Positions 13,094-25,500 of a stretch of 64,000 nt of DNA are shown here, one piece after another. The stretch is taken from the NCBI GenBank assembly GCA_947652605.1, contig OX393576.1, positions 52,738,966-52,802,965 of the forward strand, in the 5' to 3' direction. The stretch comes from Elmis aenea (Eukaryota > Arthropoda > Insecta > Coleoptera > Elmidae). Each line of letters starts with the position of its first letter. Position 1 is the first letter of the stretch. The translations under genes and the position numbers were made by a program. The notes beneath the pieces were generated by a model, which did no database searches, was not told the DNA's origin, and saw nothing but the letters and a program-made list of their open reading frames with translations.

Positions 13094-14307
13094 CTCCACT
13101 GCAGACGAAAAAGTTCTCAAAGTTCTTGAGCTCATTCGTGCCAACCGGTAACTAACTGTTAAAGAAGCAGAAGAATAAAGAATATCATAAGGGTTTTGCC
13201 AAGAAAATTGGACCAATGTTTTAGGCATAAGTTGTATTGCTGCAAAGTTTATTCCTCGTCTCTTGACAGACGACCAGAAAGAGTATTAACTCTTCACTTC
13301 TGTTTAAGCAATATGTATTTGTAAAAAACTAAGTCACCTTTGTTCCTCACCCTTCATATTTATCTTACTTGACCCCTCGTGACTTCTTATTTCCAAAACT
13401 AAAAATCTCGATAAAATATTGTCGCATTTAAACGATTGGCGAGATCTTAAAAAAAGTCGCATTGGCAATTGCACTTAAACAATACGAACAGTTTTTTTAA
13501 ACAATGGGTAATGAATATGATAACATTGTAACGATCCATTATTAAATTTTAATTGCATAGTAAAATCCTCCATTGTTTATTCGCTACACCACATAAAATG
13601 TTCTTGATTATAAGATTTAAAGTCACGTGCGTTTATTTAGGGACTAGACCTTTTTTGACAAAAGTATAATTTTGCAAGTTGGCAAAACTTTATTTTTGTA
13701 TTTTGCTCTTTTTTCGAAAAATTTAAACTGAACTGTTGGCCGATTCATCACCCAATTTTCAAGAGGTTTATAAAACTGAATTAATTAGTTCTTTTTTAAG
13801 GCAAATACTCCGTAGAAAGTATTTTGATTTATTAGTAAGTAGTTTTTGATCTCGTTTTTAAACTATAATCCAGGAAAAAAGCCAGTGAAGAATTGGTCCC
13901 TTAGAAACTTCCTTCAAAATATTGTCAAGTTAATGAATTTAGTGACTGAAACATCTCCTTTTTAACTGCATATAATTATTTGCTTTTGACATTCTAATGA
14001 ACCAAAACGAATCTAGGTAAAAGGCGAGTACAATTATATATTATCAATACAATGTAATAAATGCAAAACGAGTACTGTGATTTTTATCGTGTCTTCCTGT
14101 ATCTAATCGACTTATCGTTTTTTACAAGGACATAATTCAGTGTCACACCAATAAATCTTAAATAAAAAAGCTGCTTTTTTTCATTCTTTAAATCCAAATT
14201 GATTTCTTGTACTTCTTAGTACAACAAATTGTTGTGTTCTTTTACTTGTTAATACTACAAATTAGCACCTTTCTCTTTATTTATTAATTTATCCATTCAT
14301 TTCAATA

Positions 14308-14525
14308 TACAGGGTTTCTTAAATATTGCGAAAAACTTCGGAAAGTAATTCGATATTATATGCAAATTTGAGAAATAAAATAAAACCCTAATTTTACTTC
14401 TCCCCTTTAGAAAGGTGTAACTCCGAAAGGGGACGTCTAAGGCTAAGGGGAAAAAAATTATATAAAATCCCCCCTTAATTTTCGATAAAAAATTCCTCCC
14501 GATATATTTAAGAAACACCCTGTAT
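14308..14525. mobile_element. MITE with ACAGGGTTTCTTAAATAT ends
   Basis: Left end TACAGGGTTTCTTAAATAT and right end ATATATTTAAGAAACACCCTGTA form inverted repeats. About 218 bases long, non-coding, in the same CAGGGTG-ended class as the larger palindromes. Confidence 0.75.
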
Positions 14526-15381
14526 ATTGAACTGAAACTCTGAAGTTTGGGAACCTTATTTGCTTATTAACAAATTCCTTATGCTGAAATATTTGCCTAT
14601 GGTGACTTTATTTTTTAGCACAAAACCCATAATTTTAAATCAGAATAATGCCAACATCTTATAAACATCACGAGTTTCGATATTTACGTAATCCTTTTAT
14701 TTATATTTTAAATCAATTTGATAAAATCTCTTATCGTTCAAGTATACGTATCTAAATATTTACTATTAATAAACGTGGAGAGTTACTGATAAAGTTCATA
14801 CTTAGTAGTTAAGGTATGGTAAGATCGACAAATTTATGGTACTTTAGAAATGTCCTTATAAAGTTCACTAATCTTTTTAACAAGTTAAATAAGTTTATAT
14901 TATGTAGTTACGGACGTGACAGTTTGCTAATGGATATTAACAGAAGTGGTTTTAGTCGCCAACTATTTCACATACTTAATTGTAGTTAAAAATAAATCGT
15001 TATAAAATTTGTTCACGCTTGAGGGGCACACATAAAACTAAAGAAACGTGAGTACATTGTTGCAGCAATGCGTAATATAACTATTTATACAGATGTTGCT
15101 AAGTTCAGAGTCAAAGTATCAGATATCTAAACTTTGAACCGAAACTTGATTTTTAAGATTTTTTTTTTTTGAAATTAAAGGTTTTTTTGTTAAGTGAGGT
15201 AATATCTAAGGCAAAGCGGACTTATAATTCTGAATTTGATTGTATTAAATAAAATTGTTTAAATCGTAATGTTTAAGATCAAATTGCTATGAATTCACTT
15301 TTTAAACATGTCTTACCGTATTATTTTGATGTTTGTATATTTTAAACAAATAATAAACATAGTAAAGTCCAATAAAGTACC

Positions 15382-15480
15382 CAGTGGCGGATCACCACAC
15401 AGGCGCATGAGGCGCGCGCCTGATGGGGCCTCGGCAAAGCGGGGGGGGGCTCAGAATTGTTGGTGCCTCATCCTCAAAAA
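15382..15480 (+). mobile_element. hAT 5' end fragment
   Basis: CAGTGGCGGATCACCACACA followed by GGCGCATGAGGCGCGCGCC and a run of G. This is a close match to the left end of the hAT at 7360, but I found no matching right end, so it is probably a truncated copy. Confidence 0.55.
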
Positions 15481-15599
15481 TAAAAATTAAAGGTTTATTG
15501 TCTGTTAACATGAGAATGATAAAATAATAATTGTAGGCAAATTGTAATATCTTCTAAAACCTATTTTCATAGTGGGGGGGGGGTATTGGGTAATAGTAA

Positions 15600-16703
15600 T
15601 TTCAAATATGTAAAAACATTGCCCAAGCAACTTTTTAAGCCGAATCGGATGGTGGTCACAAATTTTTCCTAGATCGATTCGTTTTTGTTTTATGACAACC
15701 AACTTTAATTTTTTCTTTTGAGCGTAATTTTTGTTATTTACATAATCAAATAGCATTTATTTTTCTGAATTCATTGATGTATCATACATGGTATTTTACT
15801 TGTTTATTCATTGCCAAATTTAAAAAAAAAAAGGGTTTTAAACAACAACCACGATAAATCAGGTAGGCCGGTCATTGTAGTTTATGTGGTTTCCATGACA
15901 ACCAATCAACAAACTGAAAGTTTTGAAAGCCTATTACTTGTCACATTAATAGATTCGTAAAAATTAACTTTAATAACGAAGAAAAACGCGATATGCTGCG
16001 AATGTTTTATACCGTTCTTTTAAGTTTTGTTATACTTTATCATATTATGCTTTAAACAAATTTACTGTTTAACGTTGAAAAATTGTGTTTTTTTTCCGGA
16101 TCTGTTTGTAATAAAAATGTTTTTTTTTACTTTCATCTGAAAATTTTCTGCCATACTATCTACTGTCTGGCAAAAGCCCCATATTTCCCTAAGTATCTGT
16201 CCAACGTACAAAAATATGTGTGCGAGGGTTGTATTATTTCTGGATGTTTCTGCATGTCGTTGACTTGACAATATAGCGTTCCTATTCAATGAATAAAAAA
16301 ATCGCAGTATATCGCGTTTTTCTTCGTTATTAAAGTTCATTTTTACAAATTTATTAATGTGACAAGTAATAGGCTTTCAAAACTTTAAGTTTATTGGTTG
16401 GTTGTCATGAAAACAACATAAACTACAATGATCGGCCTACCTGGATTATCATGGTTATTGTTTTAAACCTTTTTTTTTAATTTGGCAGCGAATAAAGAAG
16501 TAAAATATCATGTGTGATATATCAATGAATTCAGAAAAATAAATGCTATTTGATTATAAAAATTGCAAAAATTGCGCCCATAAGAAGAAAAAAAAGTTGG
16601 TTGTCGTAAAACAAAAACGAACCGATCTAGAAAAAAATTGTGACCACCATCCGATTCGGCTTAAAAAGTTGCTACAGCAATGTTTATACACATTTGAAAT
16701 ATT
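15600..16703. mobile_element. Large palindromic mariner-related element
   Basis: Arms of about 400 bases (15600-16010 and 16295-16703) are imperfect inverted repeats; for example the reverse complement of 15640-15660 reappears near 16638-16660. Both arms encode, outward from the centre, the start of a transposase: the minus strand from 16340 reads MNFNNEEKRDILRFFYSLNR, the helix-turn-helix opening (DUF4817-like, xxNEEKxDML) of a mariner-like family; the left arm has NFNNEEKRDMLRMFY on the plus strand. The centre (16011-16294) continues the minus-strand frame. No full transposase remains. Confidence 0.75.
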
Positions 16704-17098
16704 TTATACTCCAAAGGAGTTATGGACGATTTTCAAAAATCGTATTTTCCGGTTTTTCCTAATTTTCTCGGATACCGTGTGAGATATTTCCAACTTCTCT
16801 TTGGATTATTAATAAGCACCAAATTTAGCAACTTTGCCAAATTTAAACCTATAGCTATTATAATAAGCGAGATCCCTATGCTTAAACTCGAATTTCAATC
16901 ACCCTGTATAATTAATTGTATTTGACAATTTAAACAAATTTTCGAAATACTTACTAATTTATACTATTAAATATTGTGTTTGTATCCGTAAATTATAAAG
17001 AAAACCGCAATAACTCGAGAAATACTGATTTAGACGTAATTGGCCTTTAATAGTTTTTGAAGTAATTACATTATCAATAAGAAAATGTAACAATGTAT

Positions 17099-17177
17099 AG
17101 GGTGTTCCATTAAAAAAAACTGACATTCGTGTTTGAAGTGTGATTAAACGGGCCGGGCATAAGGAACACCCTGTGTA
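17099..17177. mobile_element. Short MITE with AGGGTGTTCC ends
   Basis: AGGGTGTTCCATT at the left and GGAACACCCT at the right form short inverted ends around about 55 bases. Probably the deletion derivative of a larger palindromic element. Confidence 0.5.
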
Positions 17178-18725
17178 TTATTTTAAAATTTTAACTAGTC
17201 AAAAATCACTATGACATAATTGATTATTGTCCTATAAAGCTTCAAAGGAATTCGTTGTGACATAGCCAAGTTGCAATAAATCATTACTTTTTTGGACTCC
17301 TGTTTCTGACAAGATTTTTATAAAAACTTACATAACTTAAAAACAACTGATTTTAGATACATAAAACCTATATGTTTTAGAAAGAGAATTTAATTTTACA
17401 TCTAAAAATTATAGAATATTTTGGGTGTCCAATTTAAAAAGAAACAAAGTGACTTAACGGTGTGCAAAAACAAAAGACTGTGTATAGTTGAAAATAATTT
17501 AAGGTTATGTAGTAAATGATCACAACTTTTATTTAAACCTTTTTTTTGTTAAGTTGTGTCAAGACGAGATATTGATCCGTTACGTTACTTTTTATACACA
17601 CCGTATAATTTAGTGTGAACTTTGTATTTGCAGACAATTTGCAGTTTATATTTTAAAATATCCACATGCCCTGACCAATTAAGACTTCGTTACTAAAGTA
17701 GTAGTATTGCATAATCATTTATAATGAAAATGGTTTTTCAAGTCCGTAGTCTAATTAAAACTGAGTAAGCTAAGGAGTAAAACCGTGCAATTTTACAAAT
17801 AAAGTCGCTATAAAAACCGAACATCTACGAGTTTATATAAAAACTTTTAAGCCTAATGTAATTTGCAAAAATTAAATACATAGTGAGATTAAACAATGGT
17901 ATTTTTTGCATGTTTTTATTAATAAACAATACCGGACTAAAACATAGCGTAATTTAAATAAAATCTAAACTTAAACAAATAAAATTTAATAGTTTTTACA
18001 ATTCAATAATAATGAAAATTATGTACCTACGTCAATTTATAGGCCATAAACAGAAAATTTGGTTAAATAAATACTGCAAACAAAATATTTTAATAAATTT
18101 ACAAATATTTAAATTCATAGAAACTTGGAAGGTCTTTATTAGTATTTTTAAGTCGACTGAACAGTTCAAATTCGCCCCAAAATAATGCGTACATTCATAA
18201 ATTTTTACACATTAACAAATTGGGAATGCTGATCCTAAATTTTAACTGTGATTGGGGTCCCTGATAACTAAGCAACACTCAGCTTTTTTATCCGGCTAAA
18301 GTAAATATTGTCTAGCTATACAAAAAGAAACTTTGATGACCTACAAATAATCACAAAAAGCGCAAATAAAAAAATTGTTTGTATAAAAATAAACCAGTTG
18401 CATAAACGTAAATCTAAAAAAAAAAGCAATTAGACAATTGTAACGTTAATGCATAACGTCTGTTACCATTTTAAGTTATTGCTTATTCCTAAGCATGTTA
18501 TACTTAACATTTACATATATTGGTATTTTAGACGTAAATGTATTTCATGAAAACAATATGAATCCGTGACAGTGACCTTTGTTAGTATTCCTGAGTTGTT
18601 GAGATTTAAATACAAGCGTGTGTCTAATACCATGGTGCTTAAAAATAATATTCTAATTTTAAGCGTTTTTAATTCTTATCGCTTTTAAACAATAGATACA
18701 CATCACATTTACTTTACTTAAAACA

Positions 18726-18800
18726 GTGGTATTCAAACTTTATGTTACTACGCCCCCCTTTAAAAAAATCTAATCTTGGCGCCCCCCCCTTCATTTTATA
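18726..18800 (+). mobile_element. hAT end fragment (CAGTGGTATTCAAACTTT)
   Basis: CAGTGGTATTCAAACTTTATG followed by C-rich blocks (GCCCCCC) resembles the left end of hAT MITEs. No partner end found, so this is a fragment at best. Confidence 0.4.
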
Positions 18801-19552
18801 AAATAATGCAAACACATTTTTAAATGGTAAAAAATGTATTAATACAAAGATTTAAAAAAACGTAATTGACAGAATATAACAAGGTTTTACGATATACAGG
18901 GATGCGCAAAAGTTTGAAATTTTGTATATAAGCGTTATCGTATTTTTCGGATTCGATGAAAATACTGAGGTTGCCATACCACTTCCGGTTCAACCGCAAA
19001 CGGACTCAAACTTTGAAATTTTAAATGGAACACCCTGTAATCAACAACTGGTAGAATACCTACTTCTTAAATTTTTAAAAATTGTACTAATAGAACGTTT
19101 ATATTTTTACAGGTTTTGAAAAATTTTTGAGTCTTGCAATGGTCTAATTTTAGCTAGCTAAAATAGAGTTTTTACCGTTAGAATACTTTATTAAAAGGAA
19201 TTAGTGTTCCTCAATAAATTTGAAACTTAAATCAATGGATAATAATAATAAGAAAACCACAGATGCAAATGTTCAGTGTAGTTTAACAAGAAAATAGCTA
19301 AGGCTAAAATAAATAAGAAATTCACTAACAAATCGTTTATATTTTCACAGTTTTTAAAAATTTTCTATAAATTTTAAGCTGTTGTTCTACATTCTTCATT
19401 AGAAGGTCGTAAAATTCAATTTTTGCTATTACAATTTGTTAGAACAGTTAATTCAACGCCCTAAAATAGTAAAATTAATGAGATTTAAATAATCATTTAG
19501 GTACATTAAAATCTTAGTTGCCGTTACATTTTTTTTTTTTTTTTTCTAGAAA

Positions 19553-20748
19553 ATGGAAATTTTTGGTATAAAATTCGCTCCCATTAACGTTCCTTTCCAA
19601 AGGCGTTTGCAGACGTTGGCAGCAGGTACATGGTTCGTTACCTTTGCTTTTGGTGGTTTTATTGGTTTTTTTTTTGCCATTTACATCATATTATGCACCA
19701 AATACTGGTGGGCGATGATATTATACCTAACATGGGCTTGGGTACTAGATAGAAAGTCCTGTGAACGTGGTAATCGACGTAGCGAGTGGGTTAGAGATTG
19801 GGCTTGGTGGCGATATGTTAGAGATTATTTTCCTTTGCGGCTCGAACGAGCACCCTGGGTTGAATTGGATCCTAAACGGAACTATCTCTTTTGTTGTTTT
19901 CCTCATGGTATGCTGTCAACTGGTGTGTTCATATCGTTAACTACTAGTGCTACTGGTTTTCACGACTTATTTCCCTACCACAAGGCTCATGGTCTTTCGC
20001 TAGCGCAACATTTCCACATGCCTTTTTTTCGTGAACTCGCACTGACAGTTGGCGGTTGTAGTGCATCGCAAAATTCTCTCAATTATCTGTTATCAAAACC
20101 TGATGGAGGAAATGTGGTAGGTTTGGTTGTTGGAGGAGTTGCAGAAGCATATAACTGCAAACCTGGCCAATACAAAGTTGTTCTAAAGAATCGTAAGGGA
20201 TTTGTCAAAGTTGCGCTGAAGAATGGATCACCTTTGGTGCCGGTTATTTCGTTTGGAGAAACTGATCTTTATAGCCAGTTAGAAAGCCCTGAAGGATCAA
20301 TGTTAAGAAACATACAGGAATGGCTGAGACGGGTGATTGGAATTGCGCCCACTGTTCCAATGGGGCGAGGTTTCTTTCAATATTCATTTGGAATCGTTCC
20401 TCAACGTAGACCAGTGACTACAGTTGGTAAGATATTTTATTTTTATAAAACAATATTTTTCTGTGACTTAAAACATAAAATTTCCTTCGGAAAAAATGTG
20501 ATACCCAGTTTTTTTAAATCTAAAACTGGCACTTATTTTTTATTAATGCTATCAATGAACTAATTATATTTCTTATTTCAATTTCAGTTGGAAAACCGAT
20601 AGATGTTCAAAAAACAGAAAACCCTACTCAAGAGCAAGTTGACGAACTACACCAGAAATTCATGAAAGGTCTCGTGGACTTATTTGAAGAACAGAAGCAC
20701 AACTACATTCTCGAAAATGCGGAAAACACACACATGGAATTAAGTTAA
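19553..20748 (+). CDS. DGAT2/MOGAT-family acyltransferase (mono- or diacylglycerol O-acyltransferase)
   Basis: Two coding exons, 19553-20426 and 20588-20748, join in frame (TTVVGKPI across the junction) to 345 codons, 344 residues, the usual size for the family. These ER-membrane enzymes transfer fatty acyl-CoA to mono- or diacylglycerol in triacylglycerol synthesis. Visible: an N-terminal hydrophobic hairpin (about 27-66), a YFP motif (92-94), the active-site block YLFCCFPHGM (111-120), VGGVAEAY (193-200), and KNRKGFVKVALKNG with LVPVISFGE (212-236). The C-terminus (HQKFMKGLVDLFEEQKHNY) matches DGAT2/MOGAT. Oddity: the first His of the canonical HPHG is Phe. ATG 19553 lies four bases after a splice acceptor with a long T tract, so an upstream non-coding exon is expected. 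DGAT2 versus MOGAT cannot be decided by eye. It faces KMO tail to tail. Confidence 0.92.
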
Positions 20749-21263
20749 AAACTTTTGTACTTTGTAGGACTGATAATAGCCATTACCTTGCTAAAAATTA
20801 TATTTATTATATTTCCATCCATTAGAATTAAGACACTGGTGATATTTTACATTTTATATACCTATGGTTGTGTAATGTAAATTAGATATATGTAGATATT
20901 ATTAAGTTTTGTAATCATTACAAATGTCGAGTTTTATTGCTAGAATATATTACCTAATCTGAAGAGACAATATGTAACGAAGGAAATGAAGCAGAATCCA
21001 GTGATTAAGAGAGTTGTTCTTATAGCCTAAAAAAGAAGAAAAAAATCAAAATTATATTTGCCTTAAAAAATCGTCGTTTATGTAAAAGACACATGTAAGA
21101 TGTGAATATAACGATTATTTATTTTTGTTCGCATAAAATAATAGTTTTTAAATGCACATGAACAGGCAAATTAAACAAATAATCATGTATCTACTTTTAT
21201 CTTTGAAATATGCTCGTATACGCGTATTTTACGATAAAATGCGATGTGTCTGATAATTTAAAT

Positions 21264-21269
21264 AATAAA
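21264..21269 (+). promoter_or_regulatory. Candidate poly(A) signal of the DGAT2-like gene
   Basis: AATAAA about 515 bases after the stop codon, in AT-rich 3' UTR. No other feature lies between 20749 and 21300. Confidence 0.35.
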
Positions 21270-21309
21270 TAATAGGAAGTTTATGTTTTTGAGCTGAAAT
21301 TAAATATAT

Positions 21310-21720
21310 ATTGTAACTGCAGTGGGGTTTTCTCATTCTACATCCTTCTATTCTACTCAAGAATCTCATCTACTGCGCCTTTATCCTTTGTTTTTACTTT
21401 TTTGTTGGTTTCTAAGGTTCTGAGCTATAATCAAGAATTTGTACATTCAATGCATTAAATAATCGCGGCTTAGTTTCTTTTGAGATATTCTTACGTTTAT
21501 TAATGACCTGATAAAATTTTGTCGCTGCAGCTATTGTTATTCAGCTCTTCCAATTTACCGTTCTCTACAATTATTATCGTTCCTAAATATTTAAAATTTG
21601 ATACCTGCTCCATTTTTCTCGACTCATGATTTACTTAATTCTTCGTTGTAACTATAGCCTTTGTCTCTTTTGTATTGTAGCTCATTCTATATTTTCTTAA
21701 TGATTATGTTGCAAGTCCTT
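21310..21720 (-). mobile_element. LINE relic related to the one at 1-480
   Basis: Plus-strand words such as CTACATCCTTCTATTCT, ATCTCATCTACTGCGCC and TTCCTAAATATTTAAAATTT follow in the same order as at 60-480. It is a second decayed copy of the same non-LTR family, minus strand coding, between the convergent DGAT2-like and KMO genes. Confidence 0.65.
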
Positions 21721-21749
21721 TTTGATTATCGGTTTGGTAAATTTTAACT

Positions 21750-22075
21750 TCCGGTTTTGTTCATATTTATAGTTTTTAATTTCACAACGATATTTTAAGT
21801 GGTTCGTTGAATACGGTTCTGGTTTGAGTTCAATACATTTTTTGAACCGGTTCATATCATCGGCTTGTTTCTATTTGCGATCGATAGTTTTTAACATTAG
21901 AAGTTCAGTTCCGGTTCATGAAAGAAGCTTCAGTTCGGTTCGAGTTTCTGGTTGCTCGTCATCACATTTTTTTTCTATATATATATAATGTTCCGGTTCA
22001 CGGTTCATTAAAGAAGCATCAGTTTATTCTGGTTCGGTTCGAATATATGGTTTCTAGTCATCAAAATTCTCTTTA
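21750..22075. repeat. GGTTC-rich repeat region with a degenerate tandem duplication
   Basis: Many copies of GGTTC/CCGGTTC. Two adjacent units share the order TTCCGGTTCA ... AAGAAGC(T/A)TCAGTT ... GGTTCG(A) ... TCGTCATCA / TAGTCATCA (about 21910-21965 and 21990-22065). Possibly subterminal sequence of a hAT-type MITE; its ends are not found. Confidence 0.45.
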
Positions 22076-22469
22076 ATAATAAAGATGTTCAGTTTTGTTT
22101 GAGCTCAATGAGTTCAGTGGGCTCTTGGTATTACGCAATCTGTTATAATTTGCTTCATCTTACGGCTTACGCGATACGTAATTTATCATACAAAAACGAA
22201 TCTTATTGATTCAGAATTGCTTATTGATCGCACTTATATCAATCAGCCAAAAATGTAATTAAAATAAAGTCTGAAAAATTAAACATAAGTTGACTGGCTA
22301 GCATTCAATTTTTACATTAAGTTAACACTTCTATAAATAAACAGTTTTTTTTTAAATTATTCAGAATTAGTTTTGAGATTAAGTTTTATCAGTCAGCAAT
22401 TAATTAAAATAAAACGTTTATTACTATTAAATTACACAATGTTAGTATTAAATTTTCCGTAACCTCTGC

Positions 22470-22475
22470 TTTATT
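22470..22475 (-). promoter_or_regulatory. Candidate KMO poly(A) signal
   Basis: Overlapping AATAAATAAATAAA on the minus strand, about 85 bases past the proposed last stop codon. It suggests the KMO transcript ends here and supports a short final exon. Confidence 0.5.
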
Positions 22476-22557
22476 TATTTATATATAACATTAATCGTTG
22501 TAAAAACTAAAGAATTTTTCCATTCTAAGTAAAAATATGACCTATCATCAAAATTTT

Positions 22558-25500
22558 TCAGTAAACAGCACTATGAACGCCTTTAATGATCTTCTTATTA
22601 ATATATGTTTATTAAACCTATATATTAATATTTTAGAAATTAATATTTACCTCATCCTGCCATTTACGGTTCTCGATACATTTTTGATATCCAATGTTGC
22701 TAAAAGTGACGGTGTTGTACAAAGGCATCCATTTAGTAGGAAAAACGCGAAACAATATGGTGTCAAGTGTTTTTCTTAAATGATATGATAGTCTCGTAAC
22801 TAAATCTCTCATTTCAATGTAATTGTACATGGCAAGATCGCAAATGGCATGAGCGTCAGCTTTTCGCTTCTCGGTAAACGCTGCTAGTGCTAAAGAAATA
22901 TTTCCAGAATACTGTTCTATTAGGCTATCCAAAAGAAAGCAGTCTTCGAATCCTGCATTCATACCTTGCCCATAAAACGGTACCATCGCATGTGCAGCAT
23001 CTCCGATTAGAATAATTTTTTCTCCTAGATGGTATCTGCTACATTTGATCGATACCAAAGAGGAAGGCTTTACCTTGAAGAAGTCTTCTACAAGCTGGTC
23101 TTTGTCAATGTAAGCAAAAATATCTGGAAATGTACTTTGAAAAAATTCGAGCACTTTAGTCGATTTATCTAACTGTTCAAAATTTTCGAATGGCATAAAT
23201 AAAGTAACGGTCCACGAGCCATCCCAGTTGGGTAATGCGATCATCATAAACTTTCCTCGTGGCCAAATGTGTAAGTGTTTGGGTACCATTAATTTTCCCT
23301 TATCTTTGTAAATGCACAGCTCGAGATATCCATGGTCAATGTAAGTTTGACTGAAAGTAAAAAGTGGAGTTTGTTGCAAGATTCGTCTTACTGAGCTAAA
23401 AGCTCCATCAGCGCCTATTATTAAATTTCCACGAATTTCAACGGTCTCTTCATTTTCTGTTCTAAAAAAATACACAAACTGTCCATTTTTGAAACAATTT
23501 CGAGACAGTTAAAAATGTTACAAATTGAAAAGCGTACTCACTTTAAAAAAACTGCTGTTCCATTTTCAGTATCTGCACTAATCAACTTGTGGTTAAAATG
23601 TAAAGTGACTCTTGGGTATTTTTCAGTTGCTAGAAAATAGTAAAACACAAAAATCTAGTAACGCAAAACATAAAACGAACAATTATTTAAATAACTAAAT
23701 TAGTTTCTGTAAAATTGTTATGGGTGCGTAATTGATCAGGGTTTGAACAAGCGTATTTTTTTACAATTTCTATGATCTAGAAGGGAAAGGTTGTCTCAGA
23801 AGTTATTACCGTCTCGATAACCTCATAGTTTTTTAAATATACCCTACACATTTTAAATATTATTAAATGGATCTTTTTGTAATTTTAATATATGTACTTT
23901 TAAAATAAAATGGGAGGAATGGAAATGGAACAAAGATAGGAAAAAGCTAGAAAATTCCATAAACTGAGTAGTAAAACTAGGATAACTAACAGGAATAGTG
24001 ACCAGGTTACAAAAATGAAAAATAAAAATCTTCTACACCGTAGGGTAGAAGAGGATTTATTATAACTGTATAATAAATACGTAACTATTTTTTTTAAACT
24101 TTAATTGGCGTACCTACATTATGTGCGTTGCCTTAAACTAATTAATTGGTACTGAAACTTTTTTGTTAATAAGAAAGTAGATGTCTTATTTGAAAATCAA
24201 ATTGTTGTGATTACACTCTTCGTTGCCAAAGAAAAATATCTGTGGTATTGTGGAAAAAATAAAACTATTAATCGCGATAATATAGGAGCTGTCCCATACA
24301 TTAATTAACAACCCTAAAGACTGTTACAATACCAGTAAAATATAACTTAACATTTAATGCCGTACTAGTACCTACTCACAGTGGCGTAGCAAGAAAGTAT
24401 AAGCCCGTGTGCATAGGCGCCGACTACACGGGGGCAACGGGACTCGTGCCCCCGTACCGATTAAACTAGGGGGGCATCGCCCCCATGCGACATCGCAAAG
24501 GCTAACTTGTGCATATCAGATTTTAATTATGCCAAACAGCACATATCACGTTCGAATACAACTTACATTTAGTGCCAAACTTTGTTTTTTTGTCCATTCT
24601 GAGATTGAACTGAGACTATGTACCATTACCTACCTACCTACTTGTGCATCGTACATTTATCGTTCTCATTTCTTAACCCCAAGCTGTCAACAGTTGACCA
24701 GTTGTGTGCCATCGTCCTTTCAAGTAAATTCCCTCTATTTAAAGATAATTTTTTTTTTTACCAAAGCATTTAGTTAACAAAAGTACAAAATTCTTCGTAC
24801 TTCAGATGTTATAGCAAAACATATGAAAATGTCTAAATTCGTTTTTCTCTCGTAAATATATTCTTTTAATCTGTTAGTTCTTTTCACTTTTTCCTGCAAT
24901 AACAGTTAAGATGTTACTTTTTATAATTAATTTATATCTTATTTAACTATGTAATTTATTTAATTAGTATTTTGAATAAACTTGAGAAGACAACATAGTA
25001 CCAGAGATGATCAAATGGCTGGGAGAAAAAGGAATAGACTGGATATGGGCAATATGCAAAGAAGCATGGGAGAAACAAGAAATACCCAGGGACTGAGAAA
25101 ACAACTTACTAGTACCAATATACAAGAAAGGAGAACAATCACAATGTGAAAACTACAGACCAATCTGTTTAGCTCAAACTAGCTACAAACTATATACAAA
25201 AATCCTAGAAAAGAGATTAAGAGAGCACGTGGAAATAAAACTTGAAGAAGAACAAGCAGCTTTTAGACCAGGAAGACAGACAAGTGATAATATATTTATT
25301 ATAAGGAATATAATAGAAAGAAAAGTAGAAGAAGGAGAAGAACTCTACCTAACATTTATAGACCTAAAAGCAGCCTTCGATACGGTAGACAGAAGAGAAA
25401 TATGGAAAACTCTGAGAGAAATAGAAATACCTAACACCCTAATAAATGCAATTAGAAGCACGTATCACACAGTAAGAGCAAAAATACAAATTGCAGGACA

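Larger units (their letters stand above)
1590..19552. other. Intergenic region, AT-rich and transposon-rich
   Basis: No gene is supported between the SHPRH 3' UTR and the DGAT2-like gene. Short open frames here are AT-rich chance frames or transposase fragments. The transposons are listed separately. Stretches 5000-7350, 8440-9480, 13110-14300 and 17180-18720 show nothing recognisable apart from simple AT-rich sequence. A 16-base unit repeated about two and a half times lies near 7213-7255. The 5' UTR exon and promoter of the DGAT2-like gene must lie somewhere upstream of 19550, but I cannot place them. Confidence 0.6.

Noticed and set aside
22537..22779. Plus-strand frame of 80 codons at the KMO 3' end
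   Set aside because: It overlaps the KMO exons on the opposite strand and has no recognisable product.
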